A stretch of DNA of 64,000 nucleotides from Planctomycetaceae bacterium (GCA_002702655.1 PABB01000048.1:62001-126000), one strand, 5' to 3'; numbered from the stretch's first letter, positions 17,257 to 25,955 are shown. Made by a program: numbers and translations. The notes: generated by a model not told the origin, from the sequence alone.

Positions 17257-18339
17257 ATGCTTTCATTTTTCCGCGACGTGTTGGGCGAAGAGGCCCTGCA
17301 TCAGTTTTTTGTCGACCGCAACACAGCATTGCTCTTCCTGCTGATCGCGGTGCTGCTGGTCGTGCTCGGCAAAGCGGCCGACAAGCTGGTCGGCGAGGCG
17401 GTCATTCTGTCCGAGCGGTCCGGGCTGCCCAAGGTGGTCATCGGCGCCACGATCGTCAGCCTGGGCACCACCTCGCCCGAGGAGGCCGTGTCGGTGCTGG
17501 CCGCGCTGCAGGGCAAGCCGGAACTGTCGCTCGGCAACGCCGTGGGGTCGATCATCTGCGACACCGGGTTGATCCTGGGCATCGCGTGTCTGATCTCGCC
17601 GCCCGCATTGCCGCGGCGGCTGGTCAATCGGCAGGGGTGGCTGCAACTCGCCGCCGGGGCGCTGTTGGTGCTGTTTTCGTGGCCGTGGCATGGCGGCAAT
17701 CCGCTGGTCGACGGCGGGCGACTGCCGCAGTTCGGCGGCTGGATTTTGGTCGGCCTGCTGGTGGGCTACCTGTGGCTCAGCGTACGCTGGGCCCGGCAGG
17801 GCGGCTCGGCAGCGGTGATGGCGGAGTTGGAGGAGCTGGAAAAAGAAGCCGGCGGCGACAAGTCGGCCCCCCTGCCGCTGGTGGTCGCCAAGCTGCTGGG
17901 GGCGATCGCGCTGGTGGTGCTCTCCAGTCACGTGCTGATCCCCGCGATCAGCATCGCGGCCGAGCGGCTGGGCGTGCCTAAGGCGATCGTGGCTGCCACG
18001 CTGGTGGCCTTTGGGACGTCGCTGCCGGAATTGGTGACCGCGGTGACCGCGTCGCTCAAGGGGCATGGCGATCTGGCAGTGGGCAACGTCATCGGCGCTG
18101 ACATCCTCAACGTGCTGTTCGTCGCCGGCCTGTCCGCCGCGGTCACGCCCACGGGTTTGGTCGCCGCGCCCGATTTCTTCCGCGTGCTGTTCCCCGCGAT
18201 GATGGCCGTGCTGATCGTGTTTCGCGTCGGCGTGATGGTCTCGGGCGAGCGAATGAAGCGCGGCTTCGGCGTCGTGCTGCTTGCGGCGTACGTGGCGGCG
18301 ATGGTGGCCAGCTACGCCACGATGTCGCCGGGCGAATAG
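17257..18339 (+). CDS. Ca2+/cation antiporter (CaCA family, Na+/Ca2+ exchanger type)
   Basis: This 360-residue inner-membrane protein has about ten hydrophobic segments arranged as two inverted halves. The two alpha-repeats that form the ion path are clear: GATIVSLGTTSPEEAVSVLA in the first half and AATLVAFGTSLPELVTAVTA in the second. Each is followed by a GN-x-x-G-[SA] motif (LGNAVGSIICDTGLILGI; VGNVIGADILNVLFV). An acidic loop (MAELEELEKEAGGDKS) joins the halves. It should exchange Ca2+ for Na+ or H+; direction and ion choice are not shown by sequence. Length matches bacterial YrbG-type exchangers. Confidence 0.92.
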   Translation: MLSFFRDVLGEEALHQFFVDRNTALLFLLIAVLLVVLGKAADKLVGEAVILSERSGLPKVVIGATIVSLGTTSPEEAVSVLAALQGKPELSLGNAVGSIICDTGLILGIACLISPPALPRRLVNRQGWLQLAAGALLVLFSWPWHGGNPLVDGGRLPQFGGWILVGLLVGYLWLSVRWARQGGSAAVMAELEELEKEAGGDKSAPLPLVVAKLLGAIALVVLSSHVLIPAISIAAERLGVPKAIVAATLVAFGTSLPELVTAVTASLKGHGDLAVGNVIGADILNVLFVAGLSAAVTPTGLVAAPDFFRVLFPAMMAVLIVFRVGVMVSGERMKRGFGVVLLAAYVAAMVASYATMSPGE

Positions 18340-18411
18340 CGCCGGGAGGGCCGCGTGGTCAATTCTCTCCGAGAATGGAGGGGGGCGTGTTGAGGCCGTT
18401 GCATTCCAGCG

Positions 18412-18448
18412 GGGGTGGCTGGGCACGACCAACGGGAGCCCCCAGATG
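18412..18448. repeat. Half copy of repeat family D (GGTGGCTGG...GGGAGCCCCCAG)
   Basis: GGTGGCTGGGCACGACCAAC followed by GGGAGCCCCCAG matches one arm of the full inverted element at 60968-61045. The gap 18340-18570 shows no gene. Confidence 0.5.
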
Positions 18449-18570
18449 AGCAACGGCCGAGCGTCCCGCCCGAGGAACTGCCTTGGGGACAGTCGAACTG
18501 CGGTGCAAATGCTCGCGATGGGCCAAACCGTATTGGCCGATTCTCGGAGAGAATCGACCACGGGGAGCGG

Positions 18571-19800
18571 CTACTCCACCGACTGCGCCCCGGTAACCAT
18601 GGGCTCGGCGGGCGCCATTGGCGGTTCGGCCCCGGCGGCGGTCATCAAACGCGTCGCCACGTCGGCCACGGTGGCTGCGTCGATCGCGTACGACTCGGTC
18701 CGGCCGCTACGGGCGATGTTCAGCCCGATCACCTCGCCGTTCAAATCGACCAGCGGCCCGCCGCACTCGTTGGGTCGCAGCACGGTGTCATGCTGCAGCG
18801 CGCGGGGAAATCCGAACCGCCGCTCGCTCAGCGCCCCGCCCATCATGTTTTGCATCGAGCGGCGATTGGAGAACGGCAGCGCGCTGGACTCGCTCATCAG
18901 CAGGGCCGACAGCGTGATCGTCTCGCCGTCGCGCAAGACTTTCAACTCGATCTCGTCGCCAGGGCTGTACGAGCGGACGGTGCGAATCAGGTCGACGCGG
19001 TTTTCGATGGCGTCGCCGTTGACGCTGATGATCTTGTCGTTGACCAGCAGCCCGGCCTCCGCGGCGCCCGTGTCGGGAAACACGCGGGTGATGACCGCCT
19101 CGCGGGCTTGCTGCAGTTCCACGCCCAGCACGCCAGCTTGATGCGGCAGCGCCCGCACCGGGACGCTCACCACGCCCACGGCCACCGGGTCGCGCCACAG
19201 CCCCACCGTCGCCACCCAGGAACCGACCAGCGGGGTCGATGTGTTCAGGCTCACGGGAACCAGATCGTCCGCGTCCACGTGCAGCAACGCCACGTCGTGC
19301 AGTTTGTCGACCCCTTCGACGGTGGCCGGCAGTTCGCGCCCGTCGGCCAGCCGGCACGCCAGGTCGTCGCCCGACAGCACGCTGCCCTTGGTCAAGATCC
19401 ACCCGCGGGCGCCCACGACCATGCCCAGCGCCTGATCGCGATTGCCAGTCTGCACGCGGACCGTCGAGGGGATCGTATCGGCAATCACGTCGCGGAACGC
19501 CGATCGCACGCGCGGCCCGTTGGTCAGCCGCCAGCGCGGCACGAAGAACTGATCGGCGTCGAACGGCAGGTCGCGCGTGTCGCCGTCGCGCTGCGTCATT
19601 TCCAACTGGCTGGTGGTCGTTTCGTCGTGCCCGCGCGAGTCGGCCACCAGCGCCGTAGCCACCGCGGCGATCGCCGTCAGCACAGTCAACCGGGCCAGCG
19701 ACCCCAGCAGGCGCACGCCGGGCCGAACCCCGAAATCCTTCTGGGGGTCGACGTCACCGCGATCCGGCGCGGTTATGTGTAGCGGCAAGACCTCGCTCAT
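18571..19800 (-). CDS. Degenerate HtrA-like protein: trypsin fold interrupted by a PDZ domain, catalytic His and Ser lost
   Basis: This 409-residue protein has one membrane-anchor segment (about 33-52). The first trypsin lobe (about 100-215) has ARGWILTKGSVL where an active HtrA would have a T-x-x-His motif; the His position is Ser140. The Asp is kept (KLHDVALLHVDA, Asp169). A PDZ domain follows (about 220-305, GAAEAGLLVNDKIISVNGDA). Only then comes the second-lobe motif RPNECGGPLVDLNGEVIGL, in which the nucleophile of GxSGGP is Cys346. So the PDZ sits between the two halves of the protease fold and two of three catalytic residues are changed. It is probably a non-proteolytic periplasmic binding protein. 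The start (ATG 19800) lies 7 bp after the stop of the intact paralogue. Confidence 0.85.
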   Translation of the reverse strand: MSEVLPLHITAPDRGDVDPQKDFGVRPGVRLLGSLARLTVLTAIAAVATALVADSRGHDETTTSQLEMTQRDGDTRDLPFDADQFFVPRWRLTNGPRVRSAFRDVIADTIPSTVRVQTGNRDQALGMVVGARGWILTKGSVLSGDDLACRLADGRELPATVEGVDKLHDVALLHVDADDLVPVSLNTSTPLVGSWVATVGLWRDPVAVGVVSVPVRALPHQAGVLGVELQQAREAVITRVFPDTGAAEAGLLVNDKIISVNGDAIENRVDLIRTVRSYSPGDEIELKVLRDGETITLSALLMSESSALPFSNRRSMQNMMGGALSERRFGFPRALQHDTVLRPNECGGPLVDLNGEVIGLNIARSGRTESYAIDAATVADVATRLMTAAGAEPPMAPAEPMVTGAQSVE

Positions 19801-19807
19801 AGGAGCC

Positions 19808-20905
19808 TCAAGGGTCGGGGGCAGGTTCTTGCTCGGGACGCTGCGGGCGCTCCGAGGGACTTTCGGGACTGCCGGGCAGCGGGTGATCGATCCCCGCGAG
19901 TTTGACGCCAAATTCCAGCGTCTCGGCGCCCCGCCGCACTTCAAGTCGCAGCTGCTGCCCCGGCGACTTGGCGTTGACGGCTTCAATCAACTGATCAAAC
20001 GTCGAAATCTCGTTGCCATTGACGGCCACGACCACGTCGCCCGGCTTCAACCCCGCGCGAGCCGCGGGCATGTCGCCGAACACCTGCGTAATCAAGCAGC
20101 CGTCCTCGGTGCGCCCGGCGACGCCCAACAGGGGGCGCCCGGCCGCGTTCTCGTCTTCGTCCTCGTCGCCGCCCCACACCTCGCCCGCCTTCAGGCGGTC
20201 CCAGTCGCGGCGAAACGCGGCAATCGAAACGTGGAAGTTCTGATTGATCATCGGCCCGATGCTGCTGTGGATGCCGACCACCTCGCCGCGCATATTCAGC
20301 AGCGGACCGCCGGAGTCGCCGCCCACGATCTCGCAGTCGGAGCAGATCACGTCGTGACCAGTGAACAGCACGCGCCCCAGCCGCACGGGCGGCGAGCGAT
20401 CGGCCATGATCCCGCCAGGCTGGCCGGTCGACACGACCCAGGCGCCCGGCGGCAGCTTGCCGTCTTCCGCCAACGGCGAATAGGCCAGATCTGCCGGCGG
20501 ATCGTCCAACTGGACCATGCCGGCATCGGCGTTGTGGTCGGCGCCCAGACTGCGGCCGGTCAACCGCCGGCCGTCGGGAAAGATGACCTGCACGCGGCGG
20601 CCAGCGCGGCCAATGACGTGCCCGGCGGTGAGAATCAGGCCCTCGGGGTTCACGACCACGCCGCTGCCCATGCCGCGGCCGACCTGCAAACCGACGGTGG
20701 CCGGCACGGCGCGCTCCACGACGCGCTCGACCTGAGCCTGGATCCGCCGCAGATCGTCGACCGAATTGGGCGACCGCTCGACCAGCGTCTTCGCCACGTC
20801 ATCTGGCAGGTCGACCCGCTGGGCCTGCGCACCGGGGGCCCACAGCAACGCGACAACGACGCTGGCGAGTAAATAAATACGAATCGGGCGCGTCGCGCAC
20901 GGCAC
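19808..20905 (-). CDS. HtrA/DegP-like trypsin-PDZ serine protease
   Basis: This protein of about 365 residues starts at GTG (20905, AGG 6 nt upstream) with a signal peptide or anchor (IRIYLLASVVVALLWAPGAQA). The protease domain (about 60-245) keeps the triad: His96 in ILTAGHVIGR, Asp127 in HNADAGMVQLDD and Ser198 in VGGDSGGPLL. An acidic linker (GGDEDEDENAA) leads to one PDZ domain (about 265-345, AARAGLKPGDVVVAVNGNEI). The domain order is the usual one for HtrA proteins that degrade or refold damaged periplasmic proteins. The tail is rich in Pro/Glu. The degenerate paralogue lies immediately downstream, suggesting co-transcription and perhaps a heteromeric complex. A longer frame upstream to 21055 lacks support. 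Confidence 0.85.
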   Translation of the reverse strand: MPCATRPIRIYLLASVVVALLWAPGAQAQRVDLPDDVAKTLVERSPNSVDDLRRIQAQVERVVERAVPATVGLQVGRGMGSGVVVNPEGLILTAGHVIGRAGRRVQVIFPDGRRLTGRSLGADHNADAGMVQLDDPPADLAYSPLAEDGKLPPGAWVVSTGQPGGIMADRSPPVRLGRVLFTGHDVICSDCEIVGGDSGGPLLNMRGEVVGIHSSIGPMINQNFHVSIAAFRRDWDRLKAGEVWGGDEDEDENAAGRPLLGVAGRTEDGCLITQVFGDMPAARAGLKPGDVVVAVNGNEISTFDQLIEAVNAKSPGQQLRLEVRRGAETLEFGVKLAGIDHPLPGSPESPSERPQRPEQEPAPDP

Positions 20906-21141
20906 GACGGACCTGCAAATCACAGGTAAAAGGGGCAGCACAGAGCAGGCTCCTGGGCAGGGAGCTGTTGCGGGGGCGAATGTGCAATCGACAGCCAGCG
21001 ACGCGAGGGCCAAAGGTGACAAGGGGCCTCGACTGCCGCTGCTGCATTGTCGCAAGCCTTCGCCCCGGGGGCAATCGTTTTGAGCAAGAATGTTGCTAGC
21101 AAACCAGATTGAACCGCAGCCGCCTCCGCTGCCGAAGTTAC

Positions 21142-21181
21142 CTGTACAAATGCACTTGCATTCTGTACGCCCGTATATTAT
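21142..21181 (+). promoter_or_regulatory. Candidate LexA operator and promoter of lexA
   Basis: An imperfect palindrome spans 21142-21169: left arm GTACAAATGCA, centre CT, right arm TGCATTCTGTAC. CTGTAC also occurs as a direct repeat at its two ends. TATATTAT (21174-21181) next to it is a likely -10 box. The lexA start lies 131 bp further on. Autoregulation by LexA is general, but this motif is not one I can match to a published planctomycete LexA box. Confidence 0.5.
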
Positions 21182-21312
21182 GTTGCGCTGCAGCGAGCCG
21201 CCCGTGCTAGCCGCCCGCTAGCAGCGTCCGAATCGGCCGCAAACCGAACGAGCGTGATACGCGAAGAGCCTGACCAATTCGGCACAGGCCAAAAACTTTC
21301 CCGGGGGGCGTC

Positions 21313-21912
21313 ATGGCCATCGACCAACTCACCAAGCGGCAACGCGAAGTCTACGAATTTATCCGCGAGAAGATTCGCGGGCGCGGCTACGGCCCCACGG
21401 TGCGGGAAATCGGCGACCATTTCGGCATCAACTCCCCCAATGGGGTGATGTGCCACCTGAAGGCCCTCGAGAAGAAGGGCATCATCAGCCGCGAGCCGAA
21501 CATGTCGCGGGCCATCCAACTGACCGACGTGGCCCGCGGGCACGGCATCCCCCTGGTCGGCCAAATCGCCGCCGGCAGCCTGGCCGAGGCGATCGAGCAG
21601 GCCGAAACGCTCGACTTTGAGGAACTGTTCCCCACCAAGAAAAACTGCTTCGCCCTGCGGGTGCGCGGCGATTCGATGATCGAGGCGGCCATCGCCGACG
21701 GCGACATCGTCATCGCCCGCCGCACCAAGACCGCCCACAAGGGGGACATCGTCGTCGCCCTGACCGACGAAGGCGAAGCGACGCTGAAATACTGGTTCCC
21801 CGAAGCCAACCGCGTCCGCCTGCAACCGGCCAACTCGTCGATGAAGCCGATCTACGTCCGCAACGTCGAAGTCCTGGGCGTGGTCACCGGCGTGGTCCGC
21901 AAGGTGGGGTGA
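21313..21912 (+). CDS. lexA: LexA repressor / SOS regulator
   Basis: This 199-residue protein represses SOS genes and self-cleaves when RecA filaments form. An N-terminal winged helix-turn-helix (1-72) reads LTKRQREVYEFIREKI ... GPTVREIGDHFGINSPNGV. The S24-type peptidase domain (78-199) has the Ala87-Gly88 cleavage bond in VGQIAAGSL, nucleophile Ser121 in RVRGDSMIE and catalytic Lys159 in GEATLKYW. Length and all key residues match the family. Gene 21313 has a G-rich ribosome-binding site (GGGGGGCGTC). It is divergent from the HtrA pair, with a 407-bp gap (20906-21312) that carries the candidate operator. Confidence 0.95.
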   Translation: MAIDQLTKRQREVYEFIREKIRGRGYGPTVREIGDHFGINSPNGVMCHLKALEKKGIISREPNMSRAIQLTDVARGHGIPLVGQIAAGSLAEAIEQAETLDFEELFPTKKNCFALRVRGDSMIEAAIADGDIVIARRTKTAHKGDIVVALTDEGEATLKYWFPEANRVRLQPANSSMKPIYVRNVEVLGVVTGVVRKVG

Positions 21913-21966
21913 GCAGGCGTTGCTGGATGATCCAGCTTCCTGGCCTCTGACCTCCTGCCTCTCACA

Positions 21967-23181
21967 TTAATACTCCCGCGGCCGCACGCCGCCTAGCACG
22001 CGGCTGGGCAGGCCCTGGATTCGCAGGAAGCCTTCGGCGTCGGTTTGATCGTAGCTGCCGCCGCCTTCCATGCTGGCGATCGCCGCGTCGTACAGGCTGT
22101 TGGGGCTCGTGCGGCCCCGGATGCTGACGTTGCCCTTGTACAGCCCGAGGGTCACTTCGCCGGTGACGGGCGCTTGCACCTCGCGAATAAACGCCATCAG
22201 CGCGTCCATCTTCGGTACGAACCAGAAACCGTAGTACACCATCTCGGCGACTTCGGGGCTCAGCCGATCGCGCAAGTGGACCGTCTCGCGGTCCACGGTG
22301 AGTTGCTCCAGGGCCAGATGCGCCGCGTACAGCGCGGTCATGCCGGGCGATTCGTACACGCCGCGGCTCTTCATGCCCACGAACCGGTTCTCGACGATAT
22401 CGATCCGCCCCACGCCGTTGCGGCCCGCGAGCTTGTTCATCGTCTCGACCACCGCCAGCGGCGAAAGCGTGACGCCGTTCACGCTGACCGGCACGCCGTG
22501 CTCGAAGCCGACCTTCACGACCTCGACTTCGTCGGGCGCTTCCTGCGGCGAGACGGTCATGCCGAAGTCCACAATCGCCTCGCCGTTGACGGCCGGGTCT
22601 TCCAGTTCGCCCGCCTCGTAGCTGATGTGCAGACAGTTCTCGTCGCTGCTGTACGGCTTGGCGATCGACGCCTTGACCGGGATCTTCTTGGCGTCGCAGT
22701 AGTCGATCATTTCGGTGCGCCCCGGGAACAGCTCGCGGAACTTCTGCATCCGCCAGGGGGCAATGATTTTCACGTTGGGGTCGAGCGCCTCGGCCGCCAG
22801 CTGGAACCGGCACTGGTCGTTGCCCTTGCCGGTGGCGCCGTGTGCGTAGGCCTCCGCGCCCACCTCGCGAGCGACCTGCAGGCACACCTTCGAGATCAGC
22901 GGCCGGGCGATCGACGTGCCCAGCAGATAGATCCCCTCGTACTTCGCCTGCCACTGCAGCACGGGAAACGCAAAGTCGCGGCACAGCTCCTCGCGAGCGT
23001 CGATCAACTGCGAACTGACCGCCCCGTTGTCGCGGGCCTTTTGCAGAATCGCCTCGCGGTCCTCGCACGGCTGCCCCAGGTCGACGTACACGGCATGCAC
23101 GTCGTAACCTTCGTCCTGCAGCCACCCCAGGATGACCGATGTGTCCAGACCGCCGGAATAAGCCAACACGCAACTGGGCAT
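21967..23181 (-). CDS. argG: Argininosuccinate synthase
   Basis: This 404-residue enzyme joins citrulline and aspartate using ATP to form argininosuccinate, the penultimate step of arginine synthesis. The PP-loop LAYSGGLDTS is at residues 6-15. Family signatures GATGKGNDQCRF and YYGFWFVPKMDALMAF are present. The start MPSCVLAYSGG is fixed by the family; a longer in-frame upstream extension has no homology. It is a solo gene here; no argH lies nearby. The frame runs to 21967, 55 bp from the lexA stop on the opposite strand. Confidence 0.96.
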   Translation of the reverse strand: MPSCVLAYSGGLDTSVILGWLQDEGYDVHAVYVDLGQPCEDREAILQKARDNGAVSSQLIDAREELCRDFAFPVLQWQAKYEGIYLLGTSIARPLISKVCLQVAREVGAEAYAHGATGKGNDQCRFQLAAEALDPNVKIIAPWRMQKFRELFPGRTEMIDYCDAKKIPVKASIAKPYSSDENCLHISYEAGELEDPAVNGEAIVDFGMTVSPQEAPDEVEVVKVGFEHGVPVSVNGVTLSPLAVVETMNKLAGRNGVGRIDIVENRFVGMKSRGVYESPGMTALYAAHLALEQLTVDRETVHLRDRLSPEVAEMVYYGFWFVPKMDALMAFIREVQAPVTGEVTLGLYKGNVSIRGRTSPNSLYDAAIASMEGGGSYDQTDAEGFLRIQGLPSRVLGGVRPREY

Positions 23182-23385
23182 GGAAGAATCGCTCGCGAAA
23201 GGTGGGAAAAACCGGGAGGGAGCCGCCGCGCCAGACGGACCGGCGACGCACCATTGTGGTTCGCCCCCCGACGACTGACAAGCGGCCCGGCGCGGCACGG
23301 AATGGAACGCGGATTGCCGCGGGTTGGACGGATACTCGCGGAGAAAGACCGGGAAAATCCAAAGCCGACGGCGGCCCACGGACGG

Positions 23386-23762
23386 TCAGCCGCTGCCGGT
23401 GAAGACTTTGCGGCGGAATTCGGGTGTTGGGCCGAAATTCAACAGCAGGCCGACTTGATAGTCAGTGGCTTTGAGATAGTTCAGCAACTGGGAATCGTGA
23501 GCGGGCGCCAATTCGCGAGCGACTTTCACTTCGACGATCACTTTGCGTGCCACGGCCAGGTCGGCGAAATACTCGCCCACGGCGACGCCCTCGAACAGTA
23601 CCGTAACCGGCAACTGCTGCTCGACCTGCCACCCGCCGTTCTCCAGCGTCGTTCGCAAGGCGTTCTCGTAAACCTTCTCCAGGAAGCCATATCCCAACGA
23701 GTTGTAGACATGTAAAAGGCGTCAATAACCGCCTGCGAAACCTCAGCGTGAAGTAAAGCCAC
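23386..23762 (-). pseudogene. GxxExxY family gene broken by a one-base frameshift
   Basis: The downstream frame (23697-23386) reads MGYGFLEKVYENALRTTLEN ... and includes GEYFADLAVARKVIVEVKVA, the PD-(D/E)xK-like core of GxxExxY proteins. The N-terminal part of the family (VALLHAEVSQAVIDAFY) is in a different frame just upstream, from a GTG at 23762. Adding one base between TTTTAC and ATGTCTAC (near 23712) would join ...IDAFY to xVYNSLGYGFLEKVY, as in intact members, and give 125 residues, the usual family size. It is either a pseudogene or a sequencing error. Family function is unclear (nuclease-like). Confidence 0.7.
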
Positions 23763-23843
23763 GGGGACCACGCCTCCAACCAACTTCTGGCGATTCCGTA
23801 TTCCATCCGCGCTCCATCCGCCCAACCCGCGAAAACCCGCGTT

Positions 23844-25103
23844 CTATTCGTCAACTCGCGGCGGCAGTTCCTTGATCCGCAGGTGGCGGAAGCGGATATC
23901 GGTCGTCGGGTCGTGCGCCTGCAGGGCGATCGTCCCCGGCTCGGTCCGCAGGCCGCTGCGGGGGTTGGCGTGCGGCGGGCGCTCGTCGGTCCATGCCGTG
24001 ACTGGGTAGCCGTTGACCCACACGGCAATGTCGGGGCCCGTGGCCACGATCGTCTTGCGGAACCACTCTCGATCGGCCGCCACGATCCGCCGCGCTGGCA
24101 CGCGGCGATAGATCCCGCCCGTGCCAAAGTCGTCCGGCCGCGTGGGATCGCCCTCCAGCATGGCGTTTTTGATCTGGCTCTCGTAGCCGTTGGTGTACTC
24201 GCGCGGGATGCAACGAAAGAACACGCCCGAGTTGAGCGCGTCGCCGTTGACGAAACACTCCAACTGCAGGACGAAGTCGCCGTAGCTGGCGTCGCTCTCC
24301 AACTGCCCGGGACCGTCGACGATTTGCAACTCGCCCTCGTCCGTCACGGTGAACTTACCCTGGCGCGCCAGCTTGGTGTTCCACCCCGCCAGATCTTTGC
24401 CGTTGAGCATCGGCTGCAACCCCCGCGGCCGCAGGCGGATGTTGCGGAATGCGACTTCGCCGGAGTGGAATTGCAGGCCGATCCGCCCGCGTGCTGGAAT
24501 CGTCTGCGCACCATGGTCGACCACAGCGGACAAAACTCCCTCAGTGGGTTTGCCGTCGAGACGCACTTCGACCGTGTCACCGTCCGCCTTGACGTCAAGC
24601 GTGCGCCAACCATCGCGCGACGCTGCGGCATCGCCTTGGACGACGAGTTTCTCGCGCCCCACCAGCGACGGCGTCGGGAACGGATTGTCGCGCGGGGCGA
24701 TGTTCACCTCGACGCAATCGACCGCGGGATCGGTCGGCGCCGGCGCGCTGCGCACAAACACGCCGCTGTTGGTCGTCGCGGGCGCCCGAAACTCCACGTG
24801 CAGATCGTAGTCGCTCCAATCGACCGTCGACATCAGCCACCCGGACTCGCCGGCGTCGACGACGATCGCGCCGTCCTCGACCCGCCAGTTCGCGTCGCTG
24901 GTCGGCCGCCAGCCGAACAGGGTCTGCCCGTCGAACAGTTGCAGCCAGCCCTCGGCCAGCAGTTCGGGCGAGAGCAACGCGGGCGCGTCGCCCGACGAAT
25001 CGCCGCCCGCTGCGGCCGCCGGCGCTGCGCCCGTGACAACTGAAGTCGCCAGCCACATCGCCAGCGCGACGCCGCCCCATCCCCCAACCCATCGCAACGC
25101 CAC
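23844..25103 (-). CDS. Secreted protein with two DUF1080 (3-keto-disaccharide hydrolase) domains
   Basis: This 419-residue protein starts at a GTG (AGGGAGAG upstream) with a signal peptide (VALAMWLATSVVTGAAPAAAA). Two DUF1080 beta-sandwich domains follow. The first (about 48-225) has LFDGQTLFGW, NWRVEDGAIVV and NSGVFVRS. The second (about 230-415) has MLNGKDLAGWNTKL, FVLQLECFVNGDALNSGVFF and YESQIKNAM. DUF1080 proteins are abundant in planctomycetes and include 3-keto-glycoside hydrolases and lectin-like carbohydrate-binding forms. Which activity applies here is not clear. The upstream gap 25104-25508 holds repeats D, I and C and no gene. Confidence 0.85.
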   Translation of the reverse strand: MALRWVGGWGGVALAMWLATSVVTGAAPAAAAGGDSSGDAPALLSPELLAEGWLQLFDGQTLFGWRPTSDANWRVEDGAIVVDAGESGWLMSTVDWSDYDLHVEFRAPATTNSGVFVRSAPAPTDPAVDCVEVNIAPRDNPFPTPSLVGREKLVVQGDAAASRDGWRTLDVKADGDTVEVRLDGKPTEGVLSAVVDHGAQTIPARGRIGLQFHSGEVAFRNIRLRPRGLQPMLNGKDLAGWNTKLARQGKFTVTDEGELQIVDGPGQLESDASYGDFVLQLECFVNGDALNSGVFFRCIPREYTNGYESQIKNAMLEGDPTRPDDFGTGGIYRRVPARRIVAADREWFRKTIVATGPDIAVWVNGYPVTAWTDERPPHANPRSGLRTEPGTIALQAHDPTTDIRFRHLRIKELPPRVDE

Positions 25104-25239
25104 GGCTCTCTCTCCCTGTGATCTGCGGACAAGCGGCGCGCGGGCGAACGGCCGTGAGCGCACCAAACTCAAGACAACAGGATAGCAGGATTGAGCGGAT
25201 TCACAGGATTTCAGAGTTGGCGTTCGCACGCACAGCGCC

Positions 25240-25274
25240 GGGTGGCTGGGGACGACCGGAGGGAGCCCCCAGGC
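25240..25274. repeat. Half copy of repeat family D
   Basis: GGTGGCTGGGGACGACC followed by GGGAGCCCCCAGG matches one arm of the element at 60968-61045. Confidence 0.5.
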
Positions 25275-25325
25275 CTGTGGGCGCCATGGCCGCGATGCGA
25301 TCAATTCCCCATACCGGGCAAGGTA

Positions 25326-25404
25326 GCCGGCGGCACACTTGCCGCCGGGCGGTTCACGGCGTCAGTTTTTCCCAGCGTGTCCCGGCGGCAAGTGTGCCGC
25401 CGGC
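25326..25404. repeat. Repeat family I, full inverted element
   Basis: GCCGGCGGCACACTTGCCGC at the left is mirrored by GCGGCAAGTGTGCCGCCGGC at the right. The centre of about 30 bp includes a T-run (CAGTTTTTCCC). Each arm also folds alone (CGGCGGCA...TGCCGCCG). Confidence 0.8.
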
Positions 25405-25425
25405 TGGAAACTCCCCTGGAGCATT

Positions 25426-25493
25426 GGCGGCATGGCCACGATGCGATACTGTCGTGGCCATGCCGATGGGGCCCGCACTCGCATGCCCACGGC
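25426..25493. repeat. Repeat family C, full but diverged
   Basis: CATGGCCACG (25431-25440) pairs with CGTGGCCATG (25453-25462). A second half with GCATGCCCACGG follows. A further arm (GCGCCATGGCCGCGATGCG) lies at 25281-25299. Confidence 0.65.
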
Positions 25494-25508
25494 CACGCCC
25501 GCGATTGC

Positions 25509-25847
25509 CTATTCGGCCGGCGCCACGATGCCCAGTTGGGCTTCGTAGGGGAATCGCCCGTCGGCAGGCGGGGCGGCCGGGTCGACGATGCCGATCTGAT
25601 TGCCGCGCTCATTGACCAGATCGTGAATGCGAAACGGCCCGCCGTGACTGTCGCTGTGCGAATCGACCCGCTGGCCGTTGACCGTCACCTGCGCCCCCGC
25701 GGGCAAGTCGGTCACGATCAGCCACAGTTCGTGCCCGGGATCGATGCCGGTGGGGCGATTGAACCGCCGCGACCAGGCGGCGCCGCCCCCCGCGCCCGCG
25801 GCACACTCCCAGGGATCTCGCAGGCGAAAGGTGTAGACGAGATTCAT
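25509..25847 (-). CDS. Small protein resembling a galactose-binding-like (jelly-roll) domain
   Basis: This 112-residue protein starts MNLVYTFRLRDPWE and has no signal peptide. The phrases RRFNRPTGIDPGHELWLIVT and AQVTVNGQRVD, and a later FRIHDLVNERGNQIGIV, match the strand pattern of the sugar-binding sandwich domain of glycoside hydrolases. In that domain a W/R-F-N-R-P-T segment precedes strands with N-G. As a stand-alone protein it could bind a carbohydrate or act as an adaptor. The fold assignment is by pattern recognition only. It is followed by the repeat-rich gap 25104-25508. Confidence 0.6.
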   Translation of the reverse strand: MNLVYTFRLRDPWECAAGAGGGAAWSRRFNRPTGIDPGHELWLIVTDLPAGAQVTVNGQRVDSHSDSHGGPFRIHDLVNERGNQIGIVDPAAPPADGRFPYEAQLGIVAPAE

Positions 25848-25918
25848 CGGGCGCTGCGGCGAAGAGCCGATCAGACAGAGTCTCTATTCAACATTGGACC
25901 GCCAACAGTCCCCGGCAG

Positions 25919-25955
25919 GGCTGTCGGCTCTCGGCTGTCAGCTATCAGCCAGAGG
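25919..25955. repeat. Half copy of repeat family F
   Basis: GGCTGTCGGCTCTCGGCTGT followed by CAGCTATCAGCC matches the arms at 11951 and 14748. Confidence 0.5.
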
